Shown piece by piece: positions 44,386 through 59,382 of a DNA stretch of 64,000 nucleotides (its first letter is position 1; each line of letters opens with the position of its first letter). Under the pieces are notes generated by a model that saw only the letters and a program-made list of their open reading frames with translations, searched no databases and had not been told where the DNA came from. The DNA comes from Boswellia sacra (lineage: Eukaryota; Streptophyta; Magnoliopsida; Sapindales; Burseraceae). The position numbers and the translations under genes are program-made. Location: contig SNVD02003247.1 of assembly GCA_013180625.2 (NCBI GenBank), forward strand, positions 62,001 through 126,000, read 5' to 3'.

Positions 44386-47300
44386 ATGGCGGCAGATTTT
44401 TCAGAAAAGCAGGCCCCACTGAATCCCTGCTGTCAATTGGTATGTAGGTTTTCCATGTACTTTTACAACTTACTTGTATTTATTCGTTTATGTCTTTGTT
44501 AGTGTAATGCGTTGATTTTTTGAGTTGGGAAAATCATGTTTTGCAGTGGAGAGATAGATACTCAAAGTTACAAGAGAAGCGGAATGCGCTGCGCCAAGCT
44601 TTGAAGCTTTTTGAACAACAACTTGATAAGATTCAAGCTGACAATCTCGCTCTCAAGAAAGGTAAATGGCATTGTTATATATTTGTAGATAGCAGAAGAA
44701 ATATAAAATATTTGTTTGGATTTCAGAATACGGTTGTTAAAATTGAAGAATATTACGGTTATGTTTTGAGTTCCCACTGTTTAGCATCTGTTTAGTTGAT
44801 TCATTTGAGTGTAGTTTTCTGCTTCGTTCGCATTTTTGGCTTTTGAATGTTACTAAGCTGGGTGTTGTTGGCATTACCTTCTTGTGTAGGTTACTTGGAA
44901 AAGGCGTTGGTTTGTATGATAATGTGTGGTATGATATTGAGTTGTAGAAACTGATTGTGTAATTCTAGTTGAAAATGGGAAAATAGTTAGGATATGGTTC
45001 CAATGCAGTTATCTGTTTGTTGTTTTGGATTTGTGATAGATGAGAAAAAATGTTTTTGATTCTTACTAATTTATAACTTTGTACTTGTTCAGCTTGTGAA
45101 GAAGAACGGGCACGTGCAGAAGTTGAGAAAGAGGGAAGAGAGAAGGAATTGGCTGCAAGAGTTTCATTGGAGTCTGAGATATCCACCCTCAAGTCTGAAA
45201 TCTCTACTTTGCAGCAGAAAGGGAGATCACATGCACAAGATAAAAATGAGGAAGTGAAACTCCTTCAAGCTTGTGTCCTGGAAAGGGAAAAGGAAATCGA
45301 GGAGCTTAAAGAGCTGCTCGAGACAGAGAAAACAAGGGCTGATTCAGAAAAGAAGAATGCTGATGTCGAGAAGAAGAAAGCCACTGAAGCTTGGAAATAT
45401 GTTAAAGCTGAAAAGAGTAAGGCTGTTGAAGAACGGGCACGTGCAGAAGTTGAGAAAGAGAGTAAAGAGAAGGAATTGGCTGCAAGAGTTTCATTGGAGT
45501 CTGAGATATCCACCTTGAAGTCTGAAATATCTACTTTACAGCAGAAAGGGAGATCACATGCTCAAGATAAAAAAGAGGAAGTGAAACTTCTTCAAGCTCG
45601 TGTTTTGGAAAGGGAAAAGGAAATCAAGGAGCTTAAAGAACTGCTTGAGACAGAGAAAACAAGGGCTGATTCGGAAAAGAAGAATGCTGATGCCGAGAAG
45701 AAGAAAGCCACTGAAGCTTGGAAATATGTTAAAGCTGAAAAGGGTAAGGCTGATGACGAAAGAAGACTTGCTAATATTGAAAGAAATAAGGCTGAGGAAT
45801 ATAGACTTCAGTTGGAGGCATTGAGTAAAGAAGCTGGTGATGCTAAATCAAAGTTGGTTTCTGTGACCTTAAAGTTGGAAGAAGGAAACAAAAAACTTGA
45901 AGCTGAAAAGAAGAAGGTGCTTAAAGAGAAAAAACGTGCAGATTCAGAGATGGACAAAACAGAGGAGCAAAAAAAGCTAGCAGAAGCAAGCAGGAAGCTG
46001 GCTGAGGAAGAAAAATGTCATGCTGAAAATTTGTCTCTGCGGTTGGAAGAGGCTAGGAAAAGAATTGTGGAACTACAGAAGCAGATAAATGAAGTTATAC
46101 AGTCAAGACATTCTGGTGACTTTCCTGGTTGTACACCAGAAAAAAATACGGATTCTGAATTTTCAAAAATTAACAGTCGATTAAGGGTGGAGAGGTCTCA
46201 GAAAGTTGGAACAAAATCTGTTGTGGAACTTTTGGAAAATCAGGCAAGCAAAACTTTTAGGTTTGAAAAGCAGAAGGATACAGATGAGAAAAATTGTGCA
46301 GATTCAGAGAAGCTTGAATTGCAAGAGCATAAGAAACTTGGGGACCTGAATAGGGCAAAGACCATGGAAGAAAGCTCTTATTATGTTCAGCTTTCTAGAC
46401 AGTTAAAAGAAGCTAGAGGAATGATTGATGAACTGCAGAAACAGATATATTACCTTCTGTCTTCTAGAAAAATGGTTGAGGCATCTGCTGTTTTACCGAC
46501 AAAGTATATGAATCCTGACTTTGGTGAAGTAAAACTTTTGAAAAAACAATTGAAGTTAGAAAAAATGAATGTAAAACGTGCCAAACAAGTGGCAAAATTG
46601 GAGAAAAGTCGCAACATTATTTTGCGACAAGAACTAGGTCATTTGAAGTCTGATTTTGTTCAATTTTCACACCGTCTGGATGTAATGGATAAAATTTTCT
46701 CACCCAAGGATGAAGGTGTTGATGTTCCAGAGGAAAAGGTTAGTTATTCACTTTAATCATATATACTTCTAGCATTCTTATTTAAATTTTGAGTAGTATT
46801 ACTTGTTTTGTTTAGGGTGATAGTGAATTTTTCTTGAAAATAGCTTAAAGGTTTTGGCATATATTACTGAACTTAGCTACTGGTTGATTTTTATCAGACA
46901 TAAAGGATACATGGAAGCTCTTTGGTGTAATGACCTGGCGGGTAGGGTGTAAATTTGCTCTTAACAATAACTTTATTGTGTACATAATTTTAGGCTTGCA
47001 GAACACTGGTAAGCTTTACAAGTTAGCAGAAATGGAGAACTTCCTCCCTCTTCTCTCTTTTATGAAGCCTGTTTAGATTGGAATTATCTTTCTCAATCAT
47101 GAAACGGGCAACATTTATTTGTATCTCATATATTTTGCCAAATGTGTTCCACACACAATTATCTACCTTTACAAGCCATTGTAAATTACTTAGCTTTAGG
47201 GATTTTACGTCTACTTCTTCTTCATCTCTTTGATGACTATATGTGAGAAGGTTTTTTATATTCTGTATCTTTATCTCTATTGTCATTTTGTATTTGCTTA

Positions 47301-50300
47301 TGAATCTATAGGTCTTGGTATTGCTTTCCTTCTTTGCCATAAAATACTGCATTAGCTTATGCTTTTATTTTGTGGATGGTTTCATGCACTTTGCAGGCTG
47401 AGGACCGATCAGATTTGCAAATGTTGAAGTTGAATGAAAAAGTCTGTGGTGCAGCTCCATTTCATATGTACCTTCAGAGTGAAAATGAACTTCTAAAGCC
47501 TTGCTGCATTACTGCCTCTGATTGCTTTCTGCAAACACTTCAACCTGTTGTGGCATCACTTTCTTTATCCGGAGGCAACTGTAGTGAATCCATGTCAGGT
47601 ATTGATTCTAAAGATTCTAAATTGGAGTCTCTGCTTGGAGGCTCTAGCCGAAAAATGTTACAGAGTTCTGCAATAAATTCCAGTTCGGCATCTTTTTCTG
47701 ATGGAATATTCGTGGGATCACAGGAAAAAGGTGCTTTTTCTGTTACCACATCATCAAAATTAATAGAAGAGAGCTTGAATACTCAACCAACAAATTCAAG
47801 CATGTCTGGTGAAGTTAACAAAATGAGATGCAGCAAAAATCTTGCTGTGGTTGCTGAAGATAGTGTTGGAAGTCCCCTTAGGATTGTTGGGATTGGAAGT
47901 GGTGATGGGCCTACTAAGAAGAGACGAAAGGTACTTGATGCAATCGAATCCATCGAGTTGTTGCACTCTGATGGCAAGAAGTTGCATCTGCAGATGGAAG
48001 AGAAGTTATCTGATTTGCATAACATGTTAAACAGAGAAGTAGGCAACTCTTTGGAAGAAGCATATTGTGTAGAAACTAATCTTCAAGAAAATTCTTATGT
48101 GAAGCATGAGCAATTGAACAAGAAGAGAAAGGCATCTCACAGAGAGAATGAAGGTATTCTGCTATTGTGTAATGGTGATGAGGCAAAAAAGACAGAAAAA
48201 GTTAATGCTAATATTCATAAGGATGCAAGGGTCTCTAGACAAGCTTCCCAACCTACAATTGATCTGATAGGAACTGGCCATGCATGTGGAGGGGGCATTA
48301 GTGATTCAGTTATTAGTGTTTTGCAAAATTTTGAGGAAGTGGCGCATGGAGATTATATGAAATTGCTGGACTTGGATAATCCTGCTGACGAACAATGTTA
48401 CAGGACGGCAATGGAAATGCCTTTGTCGCCCTCTCTTCCTGAGATTGAGTTTCAGGGTGATGAAACTCAAGATATTGGTGAATTAGAACCATTAGCAAAG
48501 GAAAGATTCTATGGAAGCCTGTCCAATGAAAAAGAAAATACGTTGCCTCCTTGCAGCTTTGATGTTATTAGTGTGGAGATTAATTCCAATGAGTTGAAAA
48601 AAAGGGTCTCTGGAAATTCCCATACTTTACCTCTTCATGAGAATGAAAGTCCTGTTGACTCCTTTGATCTCCGAGGGAATAATGTAAATGGATTTCATAG
48701 CACCATGCAAGCAGGAGAAGCTTGTGATCATAATGACCAGCACATCAGAGGGATGGGGACAACGTTTTATCCATGTGGATCCATGGTTGAAGGTGTAAAA
48801 TTTACCTCTGAAAGTGAACTTGGAACTCCACATAATAATATTCTGAAACACTTTGTTGTCTTTCAAAACAATAAGGATAATAGCAGTATATCTAGAATAT
48901 TTTATGCTACAAAATCTTGTATGGCCCGGTGCTCTTTGGCTACTCAAACAGAGTGGATATTGCAAAAGATTTTGCTTGCTCTTAACATGGAAGAAAATCT
49001 TCTTTCCAAGTAAGTGATTTATTTCGTTTTTGAATTAATTCATGTTATTTTACTTATTTACTTTTTTGAAACAAAACTTTTAAACTATATTAAAGAATAA
49101 ATGAGTAAGCTACATCAGTGGACTGCATATCTACAAAGTGATAAAAGAAGTACATTTTATTGATGTTGGACCTGTTGGTATCCGCTTTTGTTAGATTTTT
49201 GCCATGGTCATTAATAAATAGAACTTTGGTTCTCACAATGAAACTGGAACTATTTAATTTACTTCTTTCAACTTTTTTAGGGAAAAGGCTTGTGTATTCT
49301 TTTCATTGTTACTACTCAACTTCTCCAAAGATGCTCTGGGTAAGTCTGGGAGCTTTTGGAATAGGGATTTCACTGTCTGCTTGGATTCTTTTGCCAGACA
49401 TGTTAGTGCAGGTATGTAATTTGTCGTTATTAGTTATCAAAACGATACGACCTGTTTGTTTTATATTTGGTCTCAGAGTTTAATGAAACATTTTTCGTGT
49501 AGTGATATATGATGTTGAGGCAAAAAAAGTGTTTGATGGATTATGCTTGGATGAGCTGCTTAGTCTCATTGAGGATTTCCTTATGTATGGGAAAGTCATG
49601 ACGTGCGCAAATGTAACATCTGGGGTGTTGGATGAAAGTAATTCAAAAATCAATGGCCATCCGGATGGTGTAAATGCGATATTCTCTTATGAAGGAGCCT
49701 CAGCTGAAGAGTTGGTGGCAGGGAGCATTATATTGGCATCAATATCTGCAATAACTAACCACACTGGATTTATTTGTGAGGCTTCTTACAATATTTCCCG
49801 GATACACAGGTGCAATCCTTCTCTGGTGCTGACAATTCTGCACATTTTTGCTTATTTGGGTGGAGAAAAGTTGTTTACCTTGAGTAAATACAGTTTAACA
49901 ATGGCTGTGCTGAAATCAATAGTCATGTGTCTTGAGAGAGGAAATTTGCCAGTTGGTGCAACTTCTTTTCTTCCCTCCGCAACTGAATCCAAAACTGAGT
50001 TCTATCCATGTGCTGAGTGCCCATTTTCAAAGGATGCAGTTTCTGTAGATATTGCCATATCATTGGTCCTGGAAAGGCTTAAGAGTTATGCTCAATCTGG
50101 AACCATGAATCTCCTGTCCCACGAGCAAGCAAAAAGTTCCCAAGAGCTTTATTCTGGTCTTGACATTGATTGTGGTGCATCATGCTTCTTAAACAAGTAC
50201 AAAATACCTTCTTTTCAGTTGGAGTCTGTTGTCAATGTGTCTTTGTGCCATGTGACAGATGACTTGTCATTGGTGGAACTGCTTGCATGCAACATGGTAT

Positions 50301-52797
50301 GTGTTTCATTTCTTTGTTTTACTGTAATGCTATAATTATATCTTACTATCTTGTCCTTGTCATGTGGATTGATTTAAGTTATATTTGGAATGGTCATCAT
50401 GGAATTTCTGCAGAAATGAAAATCTGTCTGGTTTATCATTATTATTTTTCTCAAAATTATAAATTAATGGGGAACTTAATTTTGAGGGGTTTAATTATAT
50501 TTTTGCTTGTAGTAATTTCTACTATTAAGTTATCGATATAACTCTGAATAATGGAAACTCATTTACATGAATACTTTGATTTGATTTTAAAGTTTTTATA
50601 GATTTTCGTGCAAAGAGGAAAATTTTGCTGTTTCATTTTTATTGTCTTTTCATTTATACAGAAGCATTGCCATCATAAGGTACTATAGTTACCAATCTGA
50701 TCTCTTGTTTTCCATGCCAAATGCAGAGATGGGATTGGACATGCACCAAAATTATCCCCGAGTTGTTGAGAATTTTGGAATCACCTATGCAGAAGAGCTT
50801 TGCTGTTGCTATTGTCATTCTCCTTGGTCAGCTTGGAAGGTCTGTTAACTATTGAATTGTCTCTTACATTGTCAGTTCCATAATTTGTAGTATGCTAGAA
50901 TCCTTTTTGATTGCTGATTCTGTTGTTAGAGAAGCTGTTGGCTTGGCTGGAACACGCTATTTATTTAGTTATTATTTGGTTAAAATGCCTTTAGGCTAGG
51001 AAGAAGTATTTGTGTATCTCTTTTAGCTGGATTAGTGAATGTGTTATTGGCCTGAAAGAATTTGTTGAAGTCAAGACAATTGATACTAGATCTTTATTTC
51101 CTAAATTTTTGTTACATGTGAATGATAACTCAAAATTCAGCTATTTTTCAATCAGGGAGTCTGTGCCCATCTGTGAGGAAAATTTTGAATACTTTGATGT
51201 GATATCGATCCTAACATAATTATGGAAACAAAAGAATAGGATGTCATCTTCAGTTATGGTCTTTCTTTACCTAGAATTTAAACATATTTAAAGTAATTGT
51301 TTGTTTTGTTGTTCTCGACCTCTCTCAAGTGGTAGTGAGCTGGCTAGGATGCTTCAATGGGGTTTCTGGCTGGCTACAAAGCTTGATATTTTGACTCAAT
51401 ATTAAATAATTTGGTGTTAGCCTGATGAGTATGCTAATCCTATAACCATATGGGAGAAATTGAAATAGTGCAAAGTATCAATTCATTGGAGACTCAAGTA
51501 AATTTTACCCAACTCGTGTGACTTGAGTGTATATGGTCAAGTGACAAAGAGCAGATGAAGATAAAGCTACTAGTAACTTGGGGTTTTTTCTGAACAATCC
51601 AGTGGTTTAGCGTTCTCTTTCCTTTGACTCGTGACAGACTCATGTGAATATTCTTTAATTCACCCAATATGTAGGCTGCTTACATCCAAGACCTTTTACA
51701 CACGTGAACCTGTGCATCTCTGTGGTTTTTCTGCTAATGAATCCATGTGACAGTCTAAAAGTTGATGTTATGGAAAAAAAAATATTTTAGTATTTATCTT
51801 CTGACTTCATATTGGGATTTGGATGTGTCTTAGGTTTGAAACTTCTTATTGTGAGAAAGGGATATGTCAGCAAATATATTGACGGCCTTATGCTTGATAA
51901 AAAGCCAAATAAAAGTCTATGGATCTGATTGCAGAACTTGGTTTAGCATTATGCACTGATTAAAGAGAGGGTGACTCAGATTTCAAGAATCTGCCTTGAC
52001 ATTAATGCTTGTACATAGTGTATTGCATAAGAGGCTTCATAGTGAATAAAAAATACTGATCATTTATATATAGTTTACCATATTTGTAGTAGAAAATGCT
52101 CTTACTTAGATGTATTGGGATGATTTAGAATTGCATATGTTGGTAGATGTTGTCAAAGACAAGATGATGCTATCTCTGAAAAGGATTTAAAATAGTGAGG
52201 TGATGCATAAGCTCTGTTAGGAAGCTTTTCATCGGGTCTTTAAAATGTCAAAACCAGATCCCATTCTACATTAGATCAGATACAGCTTCGTAAGCTAACA
52301 TTCTTGTGTTTCAGTTGTTTTCCACCTTTTGATAGTCTTTTGTGTGCTTTAATATGCAAACATGTCTTAGACTCTCTATTACAAATGCACTTATGTTGGC
52401 ATTAAGTCTATATGATAAATGTCTTTTTTTCCATTTTCTTTATTTTTTTTTCTTATTTTGACAAATGATGTTTATAATTTTCAGACTTGGAGTCGATGCT
52501 TGTGGCTATGAAGATAAAGAAGTTATGAGTCTGAGAAGCAAATTGTGTGCATTTCTATCGCAGGAAACTACAGCTAGAGCTGGTCTTTCTATTCAAATTG
52601 CCACTGTTACTGCTTTGCTTTGGCTTCTTTCCCTTAATTTTGATCAAATCATTCAGATTAACACGAATTGTCTGGCAGTTTCAAGTCAATTACTTCCAGC
52701 TAATCATATAAGGAAATGGTTTTCTACACTGGGCGAGGAAGATCAGGCCTTGTCATTGAGTCTTCTACAGAGCTCTGATTTAGTTACAAAACTGTGA
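44386..52797 (+). CDS. MEE22: EMB1611/MEE22-like protein (eight exons, about 1592 aa)
   Basis: Exons by splice sites and continuous phase are 44386-44439, 44547-44661, 45093-46738, 47397-49009, 49281-49411, 49503-50296, 50727-50839 and 52485-52797, totalling 4779 bases. The start MAADFSEKQAPLNPC fits a normal plant ATG context. Residues ~20-600 are charged coiled coil, including an exact 109-residue tandem duplication. The middle (exon 4) is Ser-rich and low-complexity with a basic KKRRK motif. The C-terminal part (exons 5-8) is more ordered and Leu-rich (ELLRILESPMQKSFAVAIVI). The position between FAH and BBE-like genes matches Arabidopsis At2g34780, which is required for embryo and shoot apical meristem development. 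Molecular activity is unknown. The protein is longer than I recall for Arabidopsis, partly from the duplication. Exons 7 and 8, with their 1.6-kb intron, are the least certain. Confidence 0.85.
45101..45754 (+). repeat. In-frame tandem duplication of 327 bp in MEE22 exon 3
   Basis: Copy 1 is 45101-45427 and copy 2 is 45428-45754. Both begin with GAAGAACGGGCACGTGCAGA. The period is 327 bp (109 codons), with about 20 mismatches by eye and no indel. It corresponds to residues about 60-168 and 169-277 and extends the coiled coil without changing the frame. Confidence 0.95.
50840..52484 (+). other. Large final intron of MEE22 (1.6 kb)
   Basis: It lies between the donor after CTTGGAAG and the acceptor TTTTCAG. 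No conserved coding block or repeat terminus was recognised inside. Confidence 0.6.
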
Positions 52798-53528
52798 TTA
52801 TGTAGTTCTGGAGCTGAATATGTGCCTGCTGTGAAATGTCCTTATTGAAGTTGTCTTATTCTAATATAGGATTAAAGCAGAAAATTTTGACGGATTTCAT
52901 CATTTGAAAACGAAGATTTTTCCAGAAAAGTAGGATTTTGAATAGCTGGGAAAAAATAGTTAATATCGCCTCTTTTTTGTTTATTTGTTTTTTCATTTTC
53001 ATGCTCTTTTTGGATAGTAAATTTGTAAATTTTGTAAGCCTTCCATGTAACGAAATTTTGTATCCTTGGTGCTCTATATGCAATGGTCAAGCTAGCTTTC
53101 GACCTTTTTTGTGGAAGTTTTCTAGTTTTTCATCAGCTTTCGCTTGATTTTACTGTGCTTTTCTTTATTGTAATTTTGATTAATCAGCTTGATGAATCGT
53201 TAAATCTTTTTGAAGTTAAAAAATGGGCTAAGTAGTACTTTGTTACTTGGTTTTCATGAATAATTACTAGCTAGTACTTGTTTTACTGTGCACTGCTGGC
53301 AAAGAAACTGAGCACAGATGGATGTACCCATTCACATTTTTATCATATAAATGTACATTGAGACGATATAACAATTCGTTTTAAAAGCCTCTTACATGAA
53401 AATACGGTTTACATACATTGCCGTCTTGCACTAAAAGCATCTTGGACTGAAGATTATGTAGTGAAATCCTAATAATGGAGGGATAATGTTACTTGGAATG
53501 AACTTGGAGCTAGCTAGCCATGGTTTTC
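52798..53528. other. Convergent 3' intergenic region
   Basis: Holds the 3' UTRs of MEE22 (plus) and BBE-A (minus). No other gene seen. Confidence 0.6.
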
Positions 53529-55151
53529 CTATTTGAATTGCCTTTTCTTGGGTGCAGGAAGTGGTGGAATACTCTGCTCATTTTTGAAGAAATTGTATGG
53601 ATCAACTTTGCTCTTCACCTGTGCCAGTCTCTTGAAATTACCTTTGAAATACTTGAGACCCCAAGCAGCAGCTTGCAAGTAGCTTGTGTTATGCTGACTG
53701 TTGATTCCCAAGTCAAGATCCCTGTAGTTCACATAGGCAGCCCTTGGAGACTTGGAAACATATGGTGTCATATACCTGTACAGTGACCTGATCCAATCCA
53801 CATGCCTCCTAGATAGTTCTACTCCCTCCGCTTCCCACTTCACCATGTATTGTATGTTGTAAAGATTACCTTTTCTGTGGGGAAAAGGAACTTCAGATTC
53901 TGAAATTTCATCCATCTTTCTACCAAAAGGATCCAGTATCATAATAGCTAAACCTTCTTCCTGAAGGAATCTCTCCCATATCCCTTGAAGTCCATTCACG
54001 GGTATTGGTTGTGTTACAAAATCAGATTTCGCCTTGAAAAAGCTCCCATACAATTGTTTTTTGTCCAGTAGGACCTCTGAAGGTGATCCCTTTGGAAATC
54101 CAGCGAAATAGATGGTCGATTCAACCCAACTCATTTCAGTGCAATCTTCAGCCCGCAATCCCAACTCCGGAAAACTTTTGTTCATCAATGGGATTAGTCT
54201 GTCAATTTCTCCCAGAAATAATGAGTTGAAGGATGCCCTGATCGTTTTCTTATCTCCACCACTCTGTCCACCTACATTTAAAAGTATGATTCTGATGAAT
54301 AGATCTTCATGCAGCTTAGATGCAACGTATTGCCACCTATAGACAAGCTCAGTAGCGCCCTCTTCCAGCGTTTTTGAAACTGTAAAGGCTGTTAAATTTT
54401 TTGGAACTTGAACCAACTTGATTTTCCAGGAAAGTACAATACCAAAGTTCCCTCCACCACCCCCTCTAATAGCCCAGAACAAGTCTTCACCCATTGCTTT
54501 CCTGTCAAGAAGTCTTCCATTAACATCAACCAAGTAAGCATCCAGAACGTTATCAGCTGCAAGTCCGTATTTCCTCATCAATGTTCCAATCCCACCACCA
54601 CTCAATTGCCCTCCGATCCCTACAGTAGGACATAGCCCGGCAGGAAATCCATGGACTGCACTTTTCTTGGCAATCGCATAGTAAAGCTCACCAAGCGTAG
54701 CCCCGGATTGTATCCACGCTGTTTCTTCTTCTATATCAACTTCAATTGATCTCATATTGATGAGATCAATGATGATAAATGGGGTTTGGCAACGGTAAGA
54801 TAGGCCTTCATAATCATGGCCTCCGCTTCTTACCCTGATTTGTAGGTTATACTTTTTGCTACAAGCAATGGCTGCTTGGATTTCAGACTCATGGAAAGGT
54901 GTAAATATGAGAAGAGGCTCCGGAGTTGTATTGGCATTCAACCATCTGGGGTTCTGTATCGTGGACTGCAATATACATGAATACAAAGGGGAATCTTTTG
55001 TGAAAATGATTTCAAAGCTTCTGGTGTAGGCAATGAACTGGGTTGACATGCAGTGCATGAATTGCTCTTGGATTGGCGTAGAAGTTGCCAATGAAACTGA
55101 AAACACAAATATCAGAGATACTCGAACAATGTGTCTCATCTTCATCTCCAT
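53529..55151 (-). CDS. Berberine bridge enzyme-like FAD oxidoreductase A (540 aa, intronless)
   Basis: A single exon, the normal length for the family. Residues 1-24 form a signal peptide, so the product is probably secreted. The FAD-binding domain has [12 protein letters not shown] with His112 and AGLCPTV with Cys174, 62 residues apart as in berberine bridge enzyme. These are the two covalent FAD anchors. The C-terminal BBE domain ends [10 protein letters not shown]...[16 protein letters not shown], as in monolignol- or oligosaccharide-oxidising members. Two points stand out: position 182 is Gln (GIGGQLSGGG), where nearly all members have His, and the oxygen-gate position (Cys+3) is Val177, the oxidase-type residue. 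Substrate not deducible. The MEE22 neighbour supports orthology to the At2g34790/At2g34810 pair. Confidence 0.95.
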   Translation of the reverse strand: MEMKMRHIVRVSLIFVFSVSLATSTPIQEQFMHCMSTQFIAYTRSFEIIFTKDSPLYSCILQSTIQNPRWLNANTTPEPLLIFTPFHESEIQAAIACSKKYNLQIRVRSGGHDYEGLSYRCQTPFIIIDLINMRSIEVDIEEETAWIQSGATLGELYYAIAKKSAVHGFPAGLCPTVGIGGQLSGGGIGTLMRKYGLAADNVLDAYLVDVNGRLLDRKAMGEDLFWAIRGGGGGNFGIVLSWKIKLVQVPKNLTAFTVSKTLEEGATELVYRWQYVASKLHEDLFIRIILLNVGGQSGGDKKTIRASFNSLFLGEIDRLIPLMNKSFPELGLRAEDCTEMSWVESTIYFAGFPKGSPSEVLLDKKQLYGSFFKAKSDFVTQPIPVNGLQGIWERFLQEEGLAIMILDPFGRKMDEISESEVPFPHRKGNLYNIQYMVKWEAEGVELSRRHVDWIRSLYRYMTPYVSKSPRAAYVNYRDLDLGINSQHNTSYLQAAAWGLKYFKGNFKRLAQVKSKVDPYNFFKNEQSIPPLPAPKKRQFK

Positions 55152-55194
55152 CTCTCTCTGTGATCTTACACTTAAAAGAGTTTTCTGGTTAAAT

Positions 55195-55204
55195 TATATA
55201 AATA
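55195..55204 (-). promoter_or_regulatory. Possible TATA box of BBE-A
   Basis: ATTTATATAA on the minus strand, about 45 bases before the ATG, implying a very short leader. Confidence 0.4.
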
Positions 55205-57696
55205 GCTCGAGTTTTTTTGTCATGATGGGGGTGGAATATTTCAAGCAAGAGATGTTCAGTGATCAGCATTTGCCTGCTGCTTGAAACAAGCCAGTGCATA
55301 CTCAAACAAAGAAACTGATGATTCCAATATAGAAGATGAGAACAGAAGTCTCATCATCAGATTAACTGCAGTTTGTCCTTTTTTTATACCTCAGTCGGCA
55401 ATCAATTAATAAGTAACTTTAGGAGTTGAATATCAAGCGTTTCACTTCTCGTCCATAAGCGAACTGAGACGAGCGTGTCACTTGTCTAACATCAAACTAA
55501 TTTACAATCCCCTTTGTCTTTTTATCGTGTGCGTGTCAGCTGATATGCCTACAAATATAGAAAAATACATAATTAACCGTCTTTCATACATTTTAATTTA
55601 TAAAAAAAAATTCATATTATTCATAAAGTTACGATTATAATATATTTTTATTACTTTATGAGATAGCTAGGAAGATCAGATCAATAGCTAGATATCATAT
55701 ATGTATTAATTAGAAAGTGAAGGATGAATAATTTGTTTCTTGAAAAATATAAAATATAACTTGGAAGATCTCTTAAGATTTAATAACTTCTAAAAGAGTA
55801 ATACTAGACTTTCAATATTTATACAACATATATTCTATAACATGATGTGACAATTTATATGATCAAAATTCATTAGAGGAAGAAAAAATGAAATAGATGA
55901 GGAAAATTATATCTCCAATAGAATTTTGTTATTTAGGCTATCACGTCCTGTTATAAAATTTATGTTGTATGAATGTTATAAGTTTAACATTATTACTTCT
56001 AAAATCTTAAATGTGGATGTAATACTCACCTACTTAATAATAATTAAATATTATTGATAATTAGATATTTTTTTAGATTTGTGTTGAGATCACTTGATAG
56101 TTTTCTGAAGCTATCAAGCTGTCAAACAAATTAATCAACGCAACAGCTTTTAGATGCTTAAAAAAAAATTTACGTTTTGATCATTTCTCAAATAATTTCT
56201 ATGGCTTCGCAATTTTCATGATTTTTCTATAATTTCTATAATTACTAATTAATAGCATAGCTAAACGTTAGAAGTTTATATGTGATGGGCTTCAATGTTA
56301 AAATTGCATGTACACAACGTGTCCATGTTCATAGCTGCATGCACTCCACCTTCCTATAAACATAATATTTGAATATATAATCTGATGAGTAACGGGGTTC
56401 CTCAAATTAACAGAAAGGGAGGGAGATGTAGACAGAGGAAAGGGGAGAAATAATAGAAGAAATTTGGGGAAGAAATAGAGTGAAAATTGAGGGAAAAATA
56501 ATCTTTTTACTAAAAGATCAAAAACAATAACAACCAAATCTGAAAATAACATAACTAAAGGTTCCTATTTATAGGACCTTAAAGCCTAATTTTACTAGGA
56601 AATAAAATCCTATTAGAAAATAGAATCATAATCCTAGTTTAACTAGAAAATACCAAAATTAAATCCTAAGTAAAATAGTAAACTATTAATTTAGAAAAAT
56701 GACTCAAATTAGGATTACTCCCAATTTAGGAAGTCAAAATTCCTAATAATAGTCAAAATCCCTAATTTATTAAAATTCCTAAAATCAAAATTAAAATCCC
56801 TAATTTATTCCTAATTTGTTCTACATCATAATCGAGTAGGGATGTTTTCATACGGATTCAATTGATGGTCTTATTTTGACTTTGTTAGTATAAACCTCTC
56901 AGAAGACACTATATTATTTGGAGTTGCTATCGTGGAATGGTGAACTCCGCAAATGAAGAGGTTACACCTGATGGCCCAATTTGGATTTCAAAATGAGCCC
57001 GAAGATGGATGTGGATTGGAGTTGACAATATACTAATTTGATTCCAATACGAAATTAAGCAAGCCTTCTAATGGAGTCTGCAATTTTTGATTCCCCTTTT
57101 AAAGCTTCATTGATCTACGGAAGGCATTGATGCAAAAGCTTTATTTAACGTTTTCAGTTGGAAAATCTTACACATATAAGTACATTAGCAACAGATAACA
57201 TAAAAAATTAGTTAAGTACAGATGTATTTAATCTTAGGAAATGATATTTTGATACAAAATTAGACACAATTTTTTAGCTATTAATCTACAAATCTTAATG
57301 GTTGAGATGATTGATGAGTTAACAGTATTTTATATAACTTGTTAACTTTCAATGTCAGCCATTGAATTTCATAAGATTAATAGTTATACATTTATGTTAA
57401 TAAATTATGTCAAAATTTGTGTTAAAAAGACCCCCTGACCTTGCATTGCACACATGCTTGATATACATTTCAATTATTATTATTTTGTAAACGAAAGAGC
57501 AAACAAAGAGAGCAAACTTGATAGAGCAAGCGTTACGTCTCTTCTTCACAACATTTCAGGCCCATGCATGATAGGTGTATATATGTTTTAACATTTTATT
57601 TTGTTAATTTAATAATAAACGAAACAACTACATTAAATATTGCAACACAAAGAAACTGCTATTCCTATTAATCTTTGATCAAGCCTTTGTCAATCT
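55205..57696. other. Intergenic region between the two BBE-like genes
   Basis: AT-rich. It holds the BBE-A upstream region, a decayed repeat (56385-56830, listed separately) and the BBE-B 3' region. No other gene seen. Confidence 0.5.
56385..56830. repeat. Decayed dispersed repeat, copy 1
   Basis: It shares with 60060-60505 a purine-rich front (GGGAGAAA, GAAGAAA, TTGGGGAA), AATAATC and AAATCAAA stretches, repeated CCTAATTT-type motifs and the end CTACATCATAA. Probably a relic of a retrotransposon LTR or leader. Class unknown. Confidence 0.45.
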
Positions 57697-59319
<1,623 letters not shown>

Positions 59320-59373
59320 TTAGGATTTCCAGCTTCAGTGTTTTGTGTTAAAAAACTGAGAGTTTTGAGTTAT

Positions 59374-59382
59374 ACTTATACA
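59374..59382 (-). promoter_or_regulatory. Possible TATA box of BBE-B
   Basis: The minus strand reads GTATAAGTATAA about 60 bases before the ATG. Position is plausible, but the sequence is only a moderate match. Confidence 0.35.
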
